Under the pieces are notes generated by a model. The model saw only the letters and a list, made by a program, of their open reading frames with translations, made no database searches and was not told the DNA's origin. The position numbers and the translations under genes are program-made. A stretch of DNA of 64,000 bases from Moraxella catarrhalis (GTDB lineage Bacteria; Pseudomonadota; Gammaproteobacteria; Pseudomonadales; Moraxellaceae), in contig NZ_LXHE01000002.1 in assembly GCF_001656295.1 (NCBI RefSeq), forward strand, positions 372,001 through 436,000. Direction: 5' to 3'. Shown here one piece after another: positions 27,238 to 38,160 of the stretch. Each line of letters starts with the position of its first letter. Position 1 is the stretch's first letter.

Positions 27238-27268
27238 AAAAACAGCCGGTATAACCATCGGCTGTTTT
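27238..27268 (-). terminator. Terminator of sthA
   Basis: aaaacagccg and cggctgtttt pair around an 8-10 nt loop, between the sthA stop and the upstream region of the lipoprotein gene. Confidence 0.85.
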
Positions 27269-27283
27269 GTGTTTATTGATAGA

Positions 27284-28852
27284 CTAAAAAATCCGATTTA
27301 GACCATTTAAGGCAGCAACACGATAGGCTTCTGCCATTGTGGGATAGTTGAAAGTTGTATTAATAAAATACTCAAGCGTATGACCACATTTCATCACTGC
27401 CTGCCCAATATGAATAATTTCAGAAGCATGGTTACCATAGCAATGGATACCAAGCAGCTCAAGTGTTTCACGATGAAATAAGATTTTTAAGACACCTGAA
27501 CGCTCGCCAATAATCTGAGAGCGCGCCAAGTGCTTAAAAAAAGCCTGCCCAACTTCATAAGGTGTTTTTTCGGCGGTCAGCTCAGCTTCAGTCTTACCAA
27601 TGCTTGAGATTTCAGGAATGGTATAAATACCGGTCGGAACACTATTGACAAATTCAGCATCCTCATCACCTACCATAAATCCTGCAGCGTTACGCCCTTG
27701 ATCGTAGGCTGCTGAAGCCAATGATGGCCAGCCAATCACATCACCCACAGCATAAATATGTGGTACGCTGGTGCGGTAAGTTTTGTCCACTTCAAGCTGA
27801 CCACGGCTGTTTGCGGTGAGGCCAACGGCTTCTAAGTTTAGGCTATCGGTATTGCCCGAGCGGCCATTACACCATAAGATGGCATCAGATTTGATTTTTT
27901 TACCGCTTTTTAGATGTAATACCACGCAGTCATCATGCGTTTCAAGGTGATCGATTTCTTCGTGGTTGCGAATGCGTACGCCAAATTGACGGAAGTCATG
28001 GCTTAGTGCATCAGAAATTTCTTTATCTAAATAGCTCAACAGCTGTTCTTTATTATTAATCAAATCAACCACATAGCCTAAGCCTGTAAAAATAGAGGCA
28101 TACTCACAACCAATGACGCCAGCACCATAGATGATGATTTTGCGTGCCACATAGTCCATTTGTAGGATTTTGTCTGAGTCAAAGACACGCGGATGATTAA
28201 AATCCAAAATATCAGGGCGATAGGGGCGCGAGCCAACCGCGATCACCGCCTGATTAAAAGTAATGGTCTTAGTCGGTTCGTGATCACTGATATACACTTC
28301 TAATGTATGCGCATCAACAAAACTTCCCCAACCATGGATGACCTGAATTTGGTTACGCTCATAAAAAAGCTTATGTGTATTGACCTGATGGCGAATGACT
28401 TCACGCGCGCGGCTTAATACTTTGCTTAGTGGGACTTGATAACTGTCTTTGGTTTGTTTAAACAGAGGGTCGCGGCGAAAGTTAATGATATTAAAAACAG
28501 ACTGACGCAGTGCCTTACTTGGGATCGTGCCTACGTGCGCGCAATTACCCCCAACTTGATCACGCGGATCAATTACTGCAACGCGATGCCCAGATTTGGC
28601 AAGTTTCATCGCCGCCGCTTCACCAGCAGGACCTGCGCCAAGCACGATGGCATCGTATTCATAATTGTGCTTGATTTTATTTTTATTAGGGCGATTTAGA
28701 CCGACGCGCTGACCATCTAAGGGGCTGATAAGACTAGGATGGCTGTGATCGTGCTCCACATGCTCAAAAGTTTGAGATTTTTTTGTTTGGGTAGGGGCTT
28801 CGAGCAAAGCAACTGGGTCAGCATCTTGGGTGGTTTTAGGTTTTTTTGACAT
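27284..28852 (-). CDS. sthA: Soluble pyridine nucleotide transhydrogenase
   Basis: 522 residues, of which the first 65 form a hydrophilic extension absent from E. coli SthA. FAD-binding motif [20 protein letters not shown] follows. The redox site reads [16 protein letters not shown]: only the first cysteine is kept, as in SthA and unlike active disulfide reductases. [14 protein letters not shown] is the NAD-binding motif and [17 protein letters not shown] the second FAD motif. The enzyme balances NADPH and NADH. TAAGG precedes the start. Its neighbours, ppsR and ppsA, are also in central metabolism. Confidence 0.92.
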   Translation of the reverse strand: MSKKPKTTQDADPVALLEAPTQTKKSQTFEHVEHDHSHPSLISPLDGQRVGLNRPNKNKIKHNYEYDAIVLGAGPAGEAAAMKLAKSGHRVAVIDPRDQVGGNCAHVGTIPSKALRQSVFNIINFRRDPLFKQTKDSYQVPLSKVLSRAREVIRHQVNTHKLFYERNQIQVIHGWGSFVDAHTLEVYISDHEPTKTITFNQAVIAVGSRPYRPDILDFNHPRVFDSDKILQMDYVARKIIIYGAGVIGCEYASIFTGLGYVVDLINNKEQLLSYLDKEISDALSHDFRQFGVRIRNHEEIDHLETHDDCVVLHLKSGKKIKSDAILWCNGRSGNTDSLNLEAVGLTANSRGQLEVDKTYRTSVPHIYAVGDVIGWPSLASAAYDQGRNAAGFMVGDEDAEFVNSVPTGIYTIPEISSIGKTEAELTAEKTPYEVGQAFFKHLARSQIIGERSGVLKILFHRETLELLGIHCYGNHASEIIHIGQAVMKCGHTLEYFINTTFNYPTMAEAYRVAALNGLNRIF

Positions 28853-28910
28853 ACATAATCCTTAATAATCGTTCTAATAGAGCTTTTTAATTGATCGTCT
28901 GGGATAAAAT

Positions 28911-29252
28911 TTATTCTAATTGCCAAGAGCCTGTCGGTGTGTTGGTGCTCTTTTCAAATTCTTGGCTGACGCGAATCTTATAACGAACGCCCAGTTTTGG
29001 TTCAAAGCCTTTGATGGCATTAAACCCAATGCCAAAAATGTCGCTGTCAGCATTGCCTGCAGGCTTGACCATTAAGCATTGCATGGGTGATGATGAGTCA
29101 CAAGATGTACGCAGTGGCAGCACTTCAAGAATTTGACTATTGGCAGTGACGATCTGCGGAGCCTGATAAGGGGCGGGTTTTGGCGGCATGGTCTGACATA
29201 CTGCTAAGTCAGCTGAGATGGTCAATAACGTTATCGGAAGTTTTTTTGACAT
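28911..29252 (-). CDS. Small exported DUF4377-like protein
   Basis: 113 residues with a short hydrophobic N-terminus and a cysteine in LAVC, a weak lipobox. The body has QCLMVKPAGN followed by FGIGFNAIKGFEPKLGVRYKIRVSQEF, which fits the DUF4377 pattern (CLxVr ... I.GF.yepGyeYxLrV). The function of DUF4377 is unknown; it is often found in envelope proteins with HslJ/META domains. It lies between sthA and ppsR on the same strand. Confidence 0.6.
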   Translation of the reverse strand: MSKKLPITLLTISADLAVCQTMPPKPAPYQAPQIVTANSQILEVLPLRTSCDSSSPMQCLMVKPAGNADSDIFGIGFNAIKGFEPKLGVRYKIRVSQEFEKSTNTPTGSWQLE

Positions 29253-29294
29253 AATTTTGCTCGATACTATTAATCAACAATTAATCAACAATTC

Positions 29295-30161
29295 TTAAAC
29301 GCCAATGCGCCGCTTTAGACCCGTAATTTGTAAAATGCGGGTGGCAATCTCTTCAACAGACATCTCAGAGACATTCAGATTAGGAATTTTTTGGCTGCTA
29401 TAAATAGCTTGAATGGCTCTTTGCTCTTCTTGACATTGAGCCAAGCTTGCGTAGCGGCTACCAGCTTTGCGCTCTTGACGGATGCGTACGAGGCGCTCTG
29501 TGTCGATGGTTAAACCAAAAAGTTTGTGGTGATATGGTTTTAGCACTCTTGGCAACTGACTGGTGTCTAAGTCTTCTTCGGTTAAAGGGTAGTTGGCGGC
29601 ACGGATGCCATATTGTAGTGCTAAGTATAAAGAAGTGGGCGTCTTGCCTGAGCGGGATAAGCCAATCAAAATAATATCGGCGCCGTCATAGTGGTTGGTA
29701 CGAGCGCCGTCATCATTATCCAGAGCAAAATGCACCGCATCAATGCGCGCTTTATAATCATCTGAATCAACGCTGCTGTGCGCCATGCCAGCGTGCGGAT
29801 TGGGCTTATGATTGATTTCAGTGGCGATACGATTGATCAAGCCTTCATAGATGTCCAAATTGTGCGCATCAGCAGAATTAATAATTTCACGAATCTCATC
29901 TGAGACAATGGTATCAAATACCAACGGGCGCAGACCGCTGGATTCATAAGCCTTATTAATACGCTGAACTGCTTCGCAGGCTAATAAAGGCGTATCAACA
30001 TAAGGGATGACCTGAATGTCAAATTCCACATCGTTAAACTGGCTTAGCAGTGATTTTCCTAGGGTTTCGGCGGTGATCGCTGTGCCATCAGAAATAAAAA
30101 AAGCGCTTCGGATGTTTGACTGTTTTTCTTGTTGAGCAGGTGTGGGAGTGTGGACGTACAT
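29295..30161 (-). CDS. ppsR: PEP synthase regulatory protein (DUF299 kinase-pyrophosphorylase)
   Basis: 288 residues. FFISDGTAITAETLGKSLL is the family start, and the P-loop is GLSRSGKTPTSLYLA near residue 170. The family phosphorylates and dephosphorylates a threonine of PEP synthase using ADP and phosphate, switching it off and on. It is transcribed divergently from its target gene ppsA, 302 bases away, the arrangement seen in many proteobacteria. Confidence 0.93.
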   Translation of the reverse strand: MYVHTPTPAQQEKQSNIRSAFFISDGTAITAETLGKSLLSQFNDVEFDIQVIPYVDTPLLACEAVQRINKAYESSGLRPLVFDTIVSDEIREIINSADAHNLDIYEGLINRIATEINHKPNPHAGMAHSSVDSDDYKARIDAVHFALDNDDGARTNHYDGADIILIGLSRSGKTPTSLYLALQYGIRAANYPLTEEDLDTSQLPRVLKPYHHKLFGLTIDTERLVRIRQERKAGSRYASLAQCQEEQRAIQAIYSSQKIPNLNVSEMSVEEIATRILQITGLKRRIGV

Positions 30162-30330
30162 GTCTGTGCTTCATTATTTGACCAAAACAAGTGTTTTGTC
30201 ATTATAGCATAAAAAAGCCATTTTGCACGCGATGGACAAGCGAACTTCCCAGAGGATGTGCAGAATTTTTAGGGTTTATATTTTTATAATTTATGGGTAT
30301 ATTTTTATTATGAATAAATAGATAAATTGA

Positions 30331-30359
30331 TTGAGAATTGCAACATTTGTCGCTATAAT
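30331..30359 (+). promoter_or_regulatory. Sigma-70 promoter of ppsA
   Basis: ttgaga (30331-30336) and tataat (30354-30359) have 17-base spacing, about 100 bases before the ppsA start. The rest of the 302-base ppsR-ppsA region is AT-rich with no other clear element. Confidence 0.7.
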
Positions 30360-30463
30360 CGCTAAAAAATATCTCAAAGCCTTTGGCATCATTTCTTTGA
30401 CGAGTAAAAAAAGGAATTGGAATCATCAGTGCCAAAGTTTTTGTTCACCAATCGGAGTTAACT

Positions 30464-32860
30464 ATGAACAAGCAAGTCCAAGTCATTGCCTTTAATCAAC
30501 TTGGTAAAAATGATGTTGAAATCGTCGGTGGTAAAAACGCCTCATTGGGCGAAATGATCAGCCATTTGGGTAACTTAGGTGTGAATGTGCCTAATGGTTT
30601 TGCGACCACGGCAGAGGCATTTAATCGCTTCTTGAATGAAACAGGTTTGCTTGATAAGATTAATGCCGAACTCAAAGGTTTGGATGTTGATGATGTCGAT
30701 TTATTAACCCAAACAGGCGCCAAAATTCGCGGTTGGGTCATCGAACAAGAACTGCCAAAAGATTTAGAAGATGAGATTCGTACTGCTTTTGCAGAATTGT
30801 CAAAAGGTGAAGATATTGCCGTCGCTGTACGCTCATCAGCCACGGCTGAAGATTTGCCAGATGCCTCATTTGCAGGTCAGCAAGAGACTTTCTTGAACAT
30901 TCGCGGTATTGATAATGTGCTGATCGCCATCAAGGAAGTCTTTGCTTCATTATATAATGACCGTGCCATCGCGTATCGCGTGCACAAAGGCTTTGAGCAC
31001 GCAGGCGTTGCACTGTCAGCTGGCATTCAGCGTATGGTGCGTTCAGAGACGGGCACCTCTGGTGTGATGTTTACGCTAGATACCGAGACAGGCTTTAATG
31101 AAGTAGTATTCATTACAGCAAGCTACGGTTTGGGTGAGATGGTCGTCCAAGGGGCGGTCAATCCTGATGAATTTTATTTATCAAAAGTATTGCTTGAACA
31201 AAATCGCCCTGCGGTTGTGCGTCGTAATTTGGGCTCAAAACAAAAGAAAATGATTTATGGTGATGAAGGTAGTACCACCAAGTCTACCAAAATCGTTGAC
31301 GTCGATAAAGCTGAGCGCAATCAATTTGCCTTGAGCAGCGAAGAGCTAACCCGCTTGGCAAAACAAGCCATGATCATTGAAGAGCACTACGGCTGCCCAA
31401 TGGATATTGAATGGGCAAAAGATGGTGATAGCGGTGAAATCTTTATCGTACAGGCACGACCAGAAACGGTTAAATCTCGCCAAGACAAAAATCACATGGA
31501 GCGCTATGTGATCGACTCAATAGGCGCCAAAGTCCTAACAGAAGGGCGCTCGATCGGTCAGCGCGTTGGTAGCGGTAAAGTGCGTATCGTCACCAATTTA
31601 AATGAAATGAGTAAGGTTCAAGATGGCGACGTCTTGGTCTCTGACATGACCGATCCTGATTGGGAACCTGTGATGAAGCGTGCTTCAGCGATCATCACAA
31701 ACCGCGGCGGCCGTACCTGCCACGCAGCGATCATCGCGCGTGAATTGGGCGTGCCTGCTATCGTTGGTTCGGGTAATGCCACAGAAGTGCTCACCGACGG
31801 TCAAGAAGTCACGGTATCTTGTGCAGAAGGGGATACTGGTTTTATCTATGAAGGTCTTTTGGATTATGAAGTGCAGCGCAACTCAATCAGCACCATGCCT
31901 GAACTTGCCTTTAAGATCATGATGAATGTGGGCAATCCTGACCGTGCTTTTGATTTTGCACAGATTCCGAACCAAGGTGTGGGCTTGGCTCGACTTGAGT
32001 TTATTATTAACCGCATGATTGGCGTGCACCCTAAAGCTCTGTTAAATATCGACACGCTACCACAAGAGACCGTACAAGCTGTCCAAGCGCGTATGGCGGG
32101 TTATAATTCTCCTGTTGAATTTTACATCAATAAATTGATTGAAGGCATCTCAACTTTGGCGGTGGCATTCCGTGATAAGCCTGTCATTGTGCGTATGAGT
32201 GACTTTAAATCGAACGAATATGCCAACTTGATCGGCGGTAAGCTGTACGAGCCTTCTGAAGAAAACCCAATGCTTGGTTTCCGCGGTGCGAGCCGTTATG
32301 TATCGGATAATTTCCGCGACTGCTTTGAGCTTGAGTGCCGTGCGCTAAAATATGTGCGTGATGACATGGGCTTGACCAATGTTAAGATCATGATCCCATT
32401 TGTGCGTACCACTGAAGAGGCCAGACAAGTTATTGAACTGCTTGAGAAAAATGGCTTAAAGCGCGGTGATAACGGTCTTGAAATCATCATGATGTGCGAG
32501 CTGCCAACCAACGCTGTACTGGCCGATGAATTCTTAGAATATTTTGATGGTTTTTCAATCGGGTCAAATGACTTAACTCAGCTGACGCTTGGTCTTGACC
32601 GTGATTCAGGCATTGTATCACATTTGTTTGATGAGCGTGATCCAGCAGTCAAGAAAATGCTAAGCTTAGCGATCCAAGCTTGTAATAAAGCTGGTAAATA
32701 TGTCGGTATCTGTGGTCAAGGCCCCTCAGACCATTCTGATTTGGCCTATTGGCTGATGGAACAAGGCATTGATTCGGTTTCTTTAAATCCAGATTCAGTG
32801 CTTGATACTTGGTTCTTTTTGGCAGATGAAAATAACCAACCAGCAGACGATTACTCATAA
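30464..32860 (+). CDS. ppsA: Phosphoenolpyruvate synthase
   Basis: 798 residues. The N-terminal ATP-grasp domain begins after [14 protein letters not shown] and has [20 protein letters not shown]. The central swivelling domain holds the phospho-histidine in [17 protein letters not shown] near residue 420, and the C-terminal PEP/pyruvate barrel ends with GLDRDSG and GQGPSDHSD. It converts pyruvate, ATP and water to PEP, AMP and phosphate for gluconeogenesis. CGGAG lies six bases before the ATG. Control by PpsR is expected. Confidence 0.96.
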   Translation: MNKQVQVIAFNQLGKNDVEIVGGKNASLGEMISHLGNLGVNVPNGFATTAEAFNRFLNETGLLDKINAELKGLDVDDVDLLTQTGAKIRGWVIEQELPKDLEDEIRTAFAELSKGEDIAVAVRSSATAEDLPDASFAGQQETFLNIRGIDNVLIAIKEVFASLYNDRAIAYRVHKGFEHAGVALSAGIQRMVRSETGTSGVMFTLDTETGFNEVVFITASYGLGEMVVQGAVNPDEFYLSKVLLEQNRPAVVRRNLGSKQKKMIYGDEGSTTKSTKIVDVDKAERNQFALSSEELTRLAKQAMIIEEHYGCPMDIEWAKDGDSGEIFIVQARPETVKSRQDKNHMERYVIDSIGAKVLTEGRSIGQRVGSGKVRIVTNLNEMSKVQDGDVLVSDMTDPDWEPVMKRASAIITNRGGRTCHAAIIARELGVPAIVGSGNATEVLTDGQEVTVSCAEGDTGFIYEGLLDYEVQRNSISTMPELAFKIMMNVGNPDRAFDFAQIPNQGVGLARLEFIINRMIGVHPKALLNIDTLPQETVQAVQARMAGYNSPVEFYINKLIEGISTLAVAFRDKPVIVRMSDFKSNEYANLIGGKLYEPSEENPMLGFRGASRYVSDNFRDCFELECRALKYVRDDMGLTNVKIMIPFVRTTEEARQVIELLEKNGLKRGDNGLEIIMMCELPTNAVLADEFLEYFDGFSIGSNDLTQLTLGLDRDSGIVSHLFDERDPAVKKMLSLAIQACNKAGKYVGICGQGPSDHSDLAYWLMEQGIDSVSLNPDSVLDTWFFLADENNQPADDYS

Positions 32861-32876
32861 ATTCATCTAATTTCAC

Positions 32877-32908
32877 ACCCTTGAGGTATTGTACCTTGAG
32901 GGTTTTGT
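32877..32908 (+). terminator. Terminator of ppsA
   Basis: acccttgaggta (32877-32888) pairs with taccttgagggt (32892-32903) over 12 bp with two G-U pairs, loop ttg, followed by a short T-run. Confidence 0.7.
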
Positions 32909-32966
32909 GCTTATTTTTCCCGCTTTATTTGATTTAACTTTATTCATAAGCCGTACGATATTCGTC

Positions 32967-34118
32967 ATGACGACACCAAAAATCGCTGAATTTTTTGAAA
33001 GAATTTTAAAAGAGCTATACCAAAATATCTACCAACTGTTTGGCGGATCGTTGGATGATCAAAAGCTAACCCTAGCACACATAGGTTTGTCGATATTAAG
33101 CAGCGGCATTAAAATCATTATTTTGCTTTTGCTGGTGGGGTTTATTTACTGGTTTTTGGTTTATACCGTCAAAACTGTACGAAAATTATTTGGTCTGCCT
33201 TATCGCTATGCGCGCATCGCACGCGCAACTTTGCGGTATTTGTGGTTTATGACCAGTTTGCTCGCCGTGATGTCGCAAATTGGCGTTACCGACAATACCG
33301 TGACAGCCACAGCCAAAGCAGCGACATGGGCGGGGTTTTATTATGTGCTTTGGGCGCTGAGCGGTCAAATGGTCAGCAGTGTGTTAAAGCATTATGATTT
33401 AAACGCCTCCATTGAGCAGCTTTTAAAAAACTTATTGCTGGTCATCATATTGGCGCTTGCTTTTGCCACAGTCATGGCAAAATTTGGCTTTGATATATTT
33501 TCCATTGTGGCAGGTCTAGGTATCGCTGGTCTTGCTGTTGGTTGGGCATCTCAAAGCACCCTTGCAAACTTTATCGCTGGAATCGTAATTTTGGTTGAGC
33601 AGTCGTTTCAAGTTGGCGATTGGATTCGTTTGGGTGAAAAAGAAGGGCGCGTGGTCAAAATCTCCTTACGCGCCACCCAAATCCTTGACCGAGATAATAT
33701 CATTATCATCATTCCAAACTCGACGGTTGCCTCATCTGAGGTGGTGAATTTAACGTCCAAAAAAATGATCCGCTTTGATGTCAAAACCCGCATTGGCTTG
33801 CATGCAGATATCACAGCAGCCAGAAGTGCGATCATCAAAACCCTTCAAAAAGATGAAGTGGTCCTGAAACACCCTGCGCCGCTTGCGACAGTATCAGAGA
33901 TTGGTGAGTCGGGTGTTCATTTGATAGTGCGTTTTTGGGTGGCGCCACTGTCTGTCGCTCGAATCCCGATTATTAAAGAAAATATTAATGAAAAAATCAA
34001 GCGAGCACTTGATGAAGCAGGTATTGAAGTGCCATTCCCATATATGAGGCTGATCATGACCGAAGATGGCGATCAAGCACAGCGGTTTAAATTTGAAGAT
34101 GATGAACAAAAAATTTGA
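32967..34118 (+). CDS. MscS-family mechanosensitive channel
   Basis: About 383 residues with four hydrophobic segments at the N-terminus and the MscS core IVAGLGIAGLAVGWASQSTLANFIAGIVIL, in which the glycine/alanine pore helix is visible. The beta domain (QVGDWIRLGEKEGRVVKISLRATQI) and a mixed C-terminal domain follow. The channel opens on osmotic down-shock to release solutes. The ATG at 32967 is preferred over an in-frame TTG/ATG region at 32889 that lies in the ppsA terminator. Confidence 0.88.
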   Translation: MTTPKIAEFFERILKELYQNIYQLFGGSLDDQKLTLAHIGLSILSSGIKIIILLLLVGFIYWFLVYTVKTVRKLFGLPYRYARIARATLRYLWFMTSLLAVMSQIGVTDNTVTATAKAATWAGFYYVLWALSGQMVSSVLKHYDLNASIEQLLKNLLLVIILALAFATVMAKFGFDIFSIVAGLGIAGLAVGWASQSTLANFIAGIVILVEQSFQVGDWIRLGEKEGRVVKISLRATQILDRDNIIIIIPNSTVASSEVVNLTSKKMIRFDVKTRIGLHADITAARSAIIKTLQKDEVVLKHPAPLATVSEIGESGVHLIVRFWVAPLSVARIPIIKENINEKIKRALDEAGIEVPFPYMRLIMTEDGDQAQRFKFEDDEQKI

Positions 34119-34139
34119 ACATAAAATTTAAGCATCTAA

Positions 34140-34182
34140 AAATATGAATCGCCTAAGAATATGGGCGGTTCATATTTCTTAA
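34140..34182 (+). terminator. Hairpin terminator after the MscS gene
   Basis: aaatatgaatcgcc (34140-34153) and ggcggttcatattt (34164-34177) pair over 14 bp with one G-U. The following T-run is weak. Confidence 0.6.
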
Positions 34183-34200
34183 ATTCTTATCAAGGTTTAT

Positions 34201-34208
34201 GCTATAAT
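34201..34208 (+). promoter_or_regulatory. Extended -10 promoter element for rlmKL-ttcA
   Basis: TGC followed by TATAAT (34200-34208) makes an extended -10 about 33 bases before the rlmKL ATG. No good -35 is evident, as is usual for this class. Confidence 0.55.
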
Positions 34209-34241
34209 ACTCTGTTCTTTAAAACCCAAATTTGGACTCTT

Positions 34242-36968
34242 ATGACTCAGCACAAACCCTCTTATTTTGCCGATCTCAAAAACTTTGACGTAAATGAGTT
34301 CACAATCGTTGTGACTTGTGCCGATGGTCTTGAAGCTGCCTTACAAATTGAGCTGGGCAGTTTTGGCTTGTCAAGCGATGTGCTGCGAGCAGGGCGTGTG
34401 GCAGTCATTACGGATTTGGCAAAGCTATACCATATTTGCCTATATAGCCGAGTGGCTAGCCGTGTTTTGTTACCGCTTGGTGAATACCATTTTAAACAAA
34501 AATTATCGCAAGTGGCACCTAGCCAGTCTGTTGAGGTATTGGATGAGGATGTGTCTGAGGCGTTATATCAATTTGCCAGTCGTATTGATTGGATAAATTT
34601 ATTTGGGCTTGAACATCGTTTTGCGATTCGTCTTTCGACCGACAAACGCCTATCGGTCAATCAACAATTTGCCACTTTACGCATTAAAGACGCCATTGCA
34701 GATACCTTTAATCGTGCTTTTGGTGCACGGCCTGATGTTGATGCCAAGCAGCCTGATTTTCAAATTTTTGCAACAGCCAACCATAAATTTGCCGAAATTT
34801 TTTTGGATTTATCGGGTGTCAGTTTACATCGCAGAGGCTACCGTGTTGCTAATACTGCAGCACCACTCAAAGAAAATTTGGCAGCAGCACTGCTATACGA
34901 GTGTGGTTGGCATCAAGGCATTCATGATGCCATCATCGATCCGATGTGTGGCTCAGGCACATTCATCACCGAAGCATTACTGATGCGTGCGGATTATCCT
35001 GTTGGGCTTGAAAAGGCAGCTGGTGAATTTGGATTTTATTGCTGGCAGCATCATAATGATAAACTGTGGGATGAGATGGTGTCCGATGCCACACAGCGAT
35101 TCCATGCGTGTTTATCATATCTGCAAAACAATCCTTTGACAGTGATTGCCTGCGATGCCGATGCTTATGCGGTACAGGCTTGCCATAAGAATTTGATCGC
35201 AGCAGGGCTTAGACCCATATTAGATCAAGTCACCTTGGCCCAGCGTGCTTTATATCAGCTGCCTAAGCTTTTATCCACTTTGACCTGCTCAAAGCCTTTA
35301 ATCATCACCAATCCACCCTATGGAGAGCGATTGGGGGATACTGACTTTATTAAGCCTTTATATCATGGGCTTGGATTGCATATCGCAGCTGCCATGCGGT
35401 CAATTTCTGCCAATACAGGACAAGCGATTGATGCCACGATAGCGGTTTTGGCAAGTCATGTTGAGCATGCAGACACTTTACCAATCATAGAGCCTCAGAC
35501 TTTGCGTTGCCATAATGGTGCTTTGACGGTGTATTTTCGTCATGGTGAGCTAAATTTGTCTGAGCCATCTGATCTAATTTTTGCGTGGCAAAAACAAGAA
35601 ATTACCCATCCAGATGCTCAAGATTTTATTAATCGCTTACAAAAAAATTTATCTAATCTTAAAAGACAAGCGATCAAAACAGGCGTGACCAACCTGCGTG
35701 TCTACGACGCTGACCTACCAAATTTCAATGTTGCGATCGATGTCTATGGCGATAAAATTCATGTACAAGAATATGCACCGCCCAAACAAATTCCCGCTGA
35801 TGTCGCCAAAACTCGCTTTAATCTTGTTCTGCAAGCTACTCGAGAGGTGTTTGGCGTATCTCGTGAAGCCATTTTTATCAAGACTCGTGCCAAGCAGTCG
35901 GGTAATGAGCAATATACCAAAAACGACAACACCACCAAACGCAGAAAAATGTGGGTGGTGCGTGAGCTTGGTGCTTATTTTTATGTTAATTTCACTGATT
36001 ATTTGGACACAGGACTATTTATTGACCATCGTCATATGCGTGCCAAAATCGGTGATGCTAGCCGTGCCAAGCGGGTATTAAATTTATTTTCATACACCTG
36101 CACAGCTTCTGTTCATGCGGCTTTGGCGGGTGCAAAATCGGTAACCAGTGTGGATTTGTCTGCCAATTATTTGGATTGGGGAAAACAAAATTTTGCCCTA
36201 AATGGGCTGGTGCTTGATGCTTTTTATGATGATGGCGAGAAGTATCAATTCATCGCACACGATGTTTTTGAATGGATAAAACACCATACCGAACAATATG
36301 AAGTCATCTTTATTGATCCGCCAACTTTTTCTAATTCCAAAAAATTTAAAGGGACATTTGATGTCCAAAGAGATCATGTGGCATTGATCAATCGTGCGAT
36401 GAATCGCTTGACTGCAGACGGTGTTTTATACTTTAGCAATAATTACACCCGTTTTGAGTTTGACGAAAGTTTGATGGCACGATACGATGTCAAAGATATC
36501 ACGCATGAAACCATTGGTTTTGATTTTGATCTAAAAAAACCCATCCATCGCAGTTATGAGATTCGCCATAAAAATGCCGTCAAATCTATGACCGTTGTCA
36601 CCAATAAGACCATGGATCAAAATTTACAGCATCAAATGCCCAAAAACCATGATCAGCCCAAGCGTTTTACTAAAAATTTTAATCAAACCACTGATAAAAA
36701 ACCTCATCAAAAGTTTGCTAAAGATGGCAAAAAATCGCACACTGACCGCTTTGGTCATTTTGATAAATCCGCAAAACGAGCGACGCCTAACGCTCGCCGT
36801 TCAAATCATAGCGAACATACGCCAAATCAACCAAGCATAAAACGAGTTTATGTCAATCCAAAGTCGGCAGATGAAAATTTAGCCAAGCGTTTGACTGATA
36901 AACTTGCCGAAGCCAATCTGCAAGGCGAAAAACGATATACAATTAAGAAAAAAGCTAAAACAGAGTAG
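34242..36968 (+). CDS. rlmKL: Bifunctional 23S rRNA m2G2445/m7G2069 methyltransferase
   Basis: 908 residues, longer than E. coli RlmKL (702). A THUMP domain (about 50-160) precedes the RlmL methyltransferase: IDPMCGSGTFITEALLMRA near residue 232 and TNPPYGERLGD near 357. The RlmK half follows: VLNLFSYTCTASVHAA near 612 and IDPPTFSNSKK near 691. It methylates G2445 and G2069 of 23S rRNA. From about residue 785 there is a basic, Asn/Gln/Lys/His-rich tail of roughly 120 residues with no E. coli counterpart, likely an RNA-binding extension. Starts at ATG 34242; a longer ORF start upstream lies in the promoter. Confidence 0.92.
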   Translation: MTQHKPSYFADLKNFDVNEFTIVVTCADGLEAALQIELGSFGLSSDVLRAGRVAVITDLAKLYHICLYSRVASRVLLPLGEYHFKQKLSQVAPSQSVEVLDEDVSEALYQFASRIDWINLFGLEHRFAIRLSTDKRLSVNQQFATLRIKDAIADTFNRAFGARPDVDAKQPDFQIFATANHKFAEIFLDLSGVSLHRRGYRVANTAAPLKENLAAALLYECGWHQGIHDAIIDPMCGSGTFITEALLMRADYPVGLEKAAGEFGFYCWQHHNDKLWDEMVSDATQRFHACLSYLQNNPLTVIACDADAYAVQACHKNLIAAGLRPILDQVTLAQRALYQLPKLLSTLTCSKPLIITNPPYGERLGDTDFIKPLYHGLGLHIAAAMRSISANTGQAIDATIAVLASHVEHADTLPIIEPQTLRCHNGALTVYFRHGELNLSEPSDLIFAWQKQEITHPDAQDFINRLQKNLSNLKRQAIKTGVTNLRVYDADLPNFNVAIDVYGDKIHVQEYAPPKQIPADVAKTRFNLVLQATREVFGVSREAIFIKTRAKQSGNEQYTKNDNTTKRRKMWVVRELGAYFYVNFTDYLDTGLFIDHRHMRAKIGDASRAKRVLNLFSYTCTASVHAALAGAKSVTSVDLSANYLDWGKQNFALNGLVLDAFYDDGEKYQFIAHDVFEWIKHHTEQYEVIFIDPPTFSNSKKFKGTFDVQRDHVALINRAMNRLTADGVLYFSNNYTRFEFDESLMARYDVKDITHETIGFDFDLKKPIHRSYEIRHKNAVKSMTVVTNKTMDQNLQHQMPKNHDQPKRFTKNFNQTTDKKPHQKFAKDGKKSHTDRFGHFDKSAKRATPNARRSNHSEHTPNQPSIKRVYVNPKSADENLAKRLTDKLAEANLQGEKRYTIKKKAKTE

Positions 36969-36971
36969 ATT

Positions 36972-38108
36972 ATGACAAATTCACACATTGAGCATTCTCA
37001 AGCACAAACTACCGACGAGCAACATATTGCCGATGTTCTTTTGGGTAAATCCGTTCATATAACAGAAGATGACGATGATGATGGATTACCGCCAGATGAT
37101 GAGCCTCATGAGCTTGATGATGGCATAAAATCTAGCCGATTTAAAAAATTACAAAAAAAGCTAAGAAAAGAGGTTTCTTGGGCGATTCGTGATTTTAATA
37201 TGATTGAAGATGGCGATGTCGTCATGGTGTGTATTTCTGGTGGTAAAGACAGCTTTACTTTGCTGGATATTTTATTATTCTTAAAACGCATTGCACCGAT
37301 TCATTTTGAGGTGGTGGCGGTTAATCTTGACCAAAAACAACCTGGATTCCCCGAAGAAGTATTACCACGCTACTTGTCAGAGCAAGGCATTCCTTATTAT
37401 ATCCTAGAAAAAGATACTTACAGTATCGTCAAATCTGTTGTACCAGAGGGCAAAACTTATTGTTCAGCTTGCTCACGCCTACGCCGTGGTTCACTGTATG
37501 GGTTTGCCAAGCAAATTGGTGCAACCAAAGTAGCGCTTGGGCATCACCGAGATGATATTTTGGCAACTTTTTTCTTAAACTTATTTCATGGGGGCAGTTT
37601 AAAAGCCATGCCGCCCAAACTGCTATCAGATGATAAGCAAAATATACTCATTCGCCCATTGGCGTATGTTGCTGAAAAAGATATTATTAGATATGCCAAT
37701 TACAAAAAATTCCCCATCATTCCTTGTAATTTGTGTGGCTCGCAAGAAAATCTACAGCGTGCCATGATTAATGATATGTTGCGTGAGTGGGATAATGCTC
37801 ACCCTAAGCGTTTGGCAAGCATGTTTAAAGCCTTGCAAAATGTTGCACCAAGCCAGCTTGCTGACCGAAATTTATTTGATTTTGAGCATTTAACGCTTGA
37901 TCGTAATGATGATGAGCGTTTATTTGAGGGCGATAATATCCAATCAGGTGTGACTGATGAACTTGATAAAATGGGCTTACCAATTAATCCTTTGGTTCAA
38001 AGCTTTAACCCAAAATTTCAGCAAAAAAGCGATAATTCTGATGATGCACAGAAGGCAGATCAAAAAGATAAGCCGTATAAAATCCCTATAATCAACCCAT
38101 TGGTGTAA
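36972..38108 (+). CDS. ttcA: tRNA 2-thiocytidine (s2C32) biosynthesis protein TtcA
   Basis: 378 residues. The PP-loop ATPase motif [11 protein letters not shown] is near residue 88 and the two cysteine pairs CSAC and CNLC bind an iron-sulfur cluster; PPKLLSDD and GHHRDD are family motifs. It thiolates cytidine 32 of some tRNAs. The first 55 residues form a very acidic extension ([19 protein letters not shown]) and the C-terminus carries a further 60-residue hydrophilic tail. It starts four bases after rlmKL, so the two are cotranscribed. Confidence 0.92.
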   Translation: MTNSHIEHSQAQTTDEQHIADVLLGKSVHITEDDDDDGLPPDDEPHELDDGIKSSRFKKLQKKLRKEVSWAIRDFNMIEDGDVVMVCISGGKDSFTLLDILLFLKRIAPIHFEVVAVNLDQKQPGFPEEVLPRYLSEQGIPYYILEKDTYSIVKSVVPEGKTYCSACSRLRRGSLYGFAKQIGATKVALGHHRDDILATFFLNLFHGGSLKAMPPKLLSDDKQNILIRPLAYVAEKDIIRYANYKKFPIIPCNLCGSQENLQRAMINDMLREWDNAHPKRLASMFKALQNVAPSQLADRNLFDFEHLTLDRNDDERLFEGDNIQSGVTDELDKMGLPINPLVQSFNPKFQQKSDNSDDAQKADQKDKPYKIPIINPLV

Positions 38109-38114
38109 TCATTC

Positions 38115-38145
38115 ATAGCCTGATCTTAGCATCAGGCTATTTATT
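38115..38145. terminator. Terminator between ttcA and rocD
   Basis: atagcctgat (38115-38124) and atcaggctat (38131-38140) are exact complements with a 6-nt loop, between convergent genes. Confidence 0.8.
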
Positions 38146-38160
38146 TGGCGGCATTAAACC

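Noticed and set aside
35698-36081. 127-codon ORF inside rlmKL
   Set aside because: It is an out-of-frame shadow within a well-conserved gene, with no motifs of its own.
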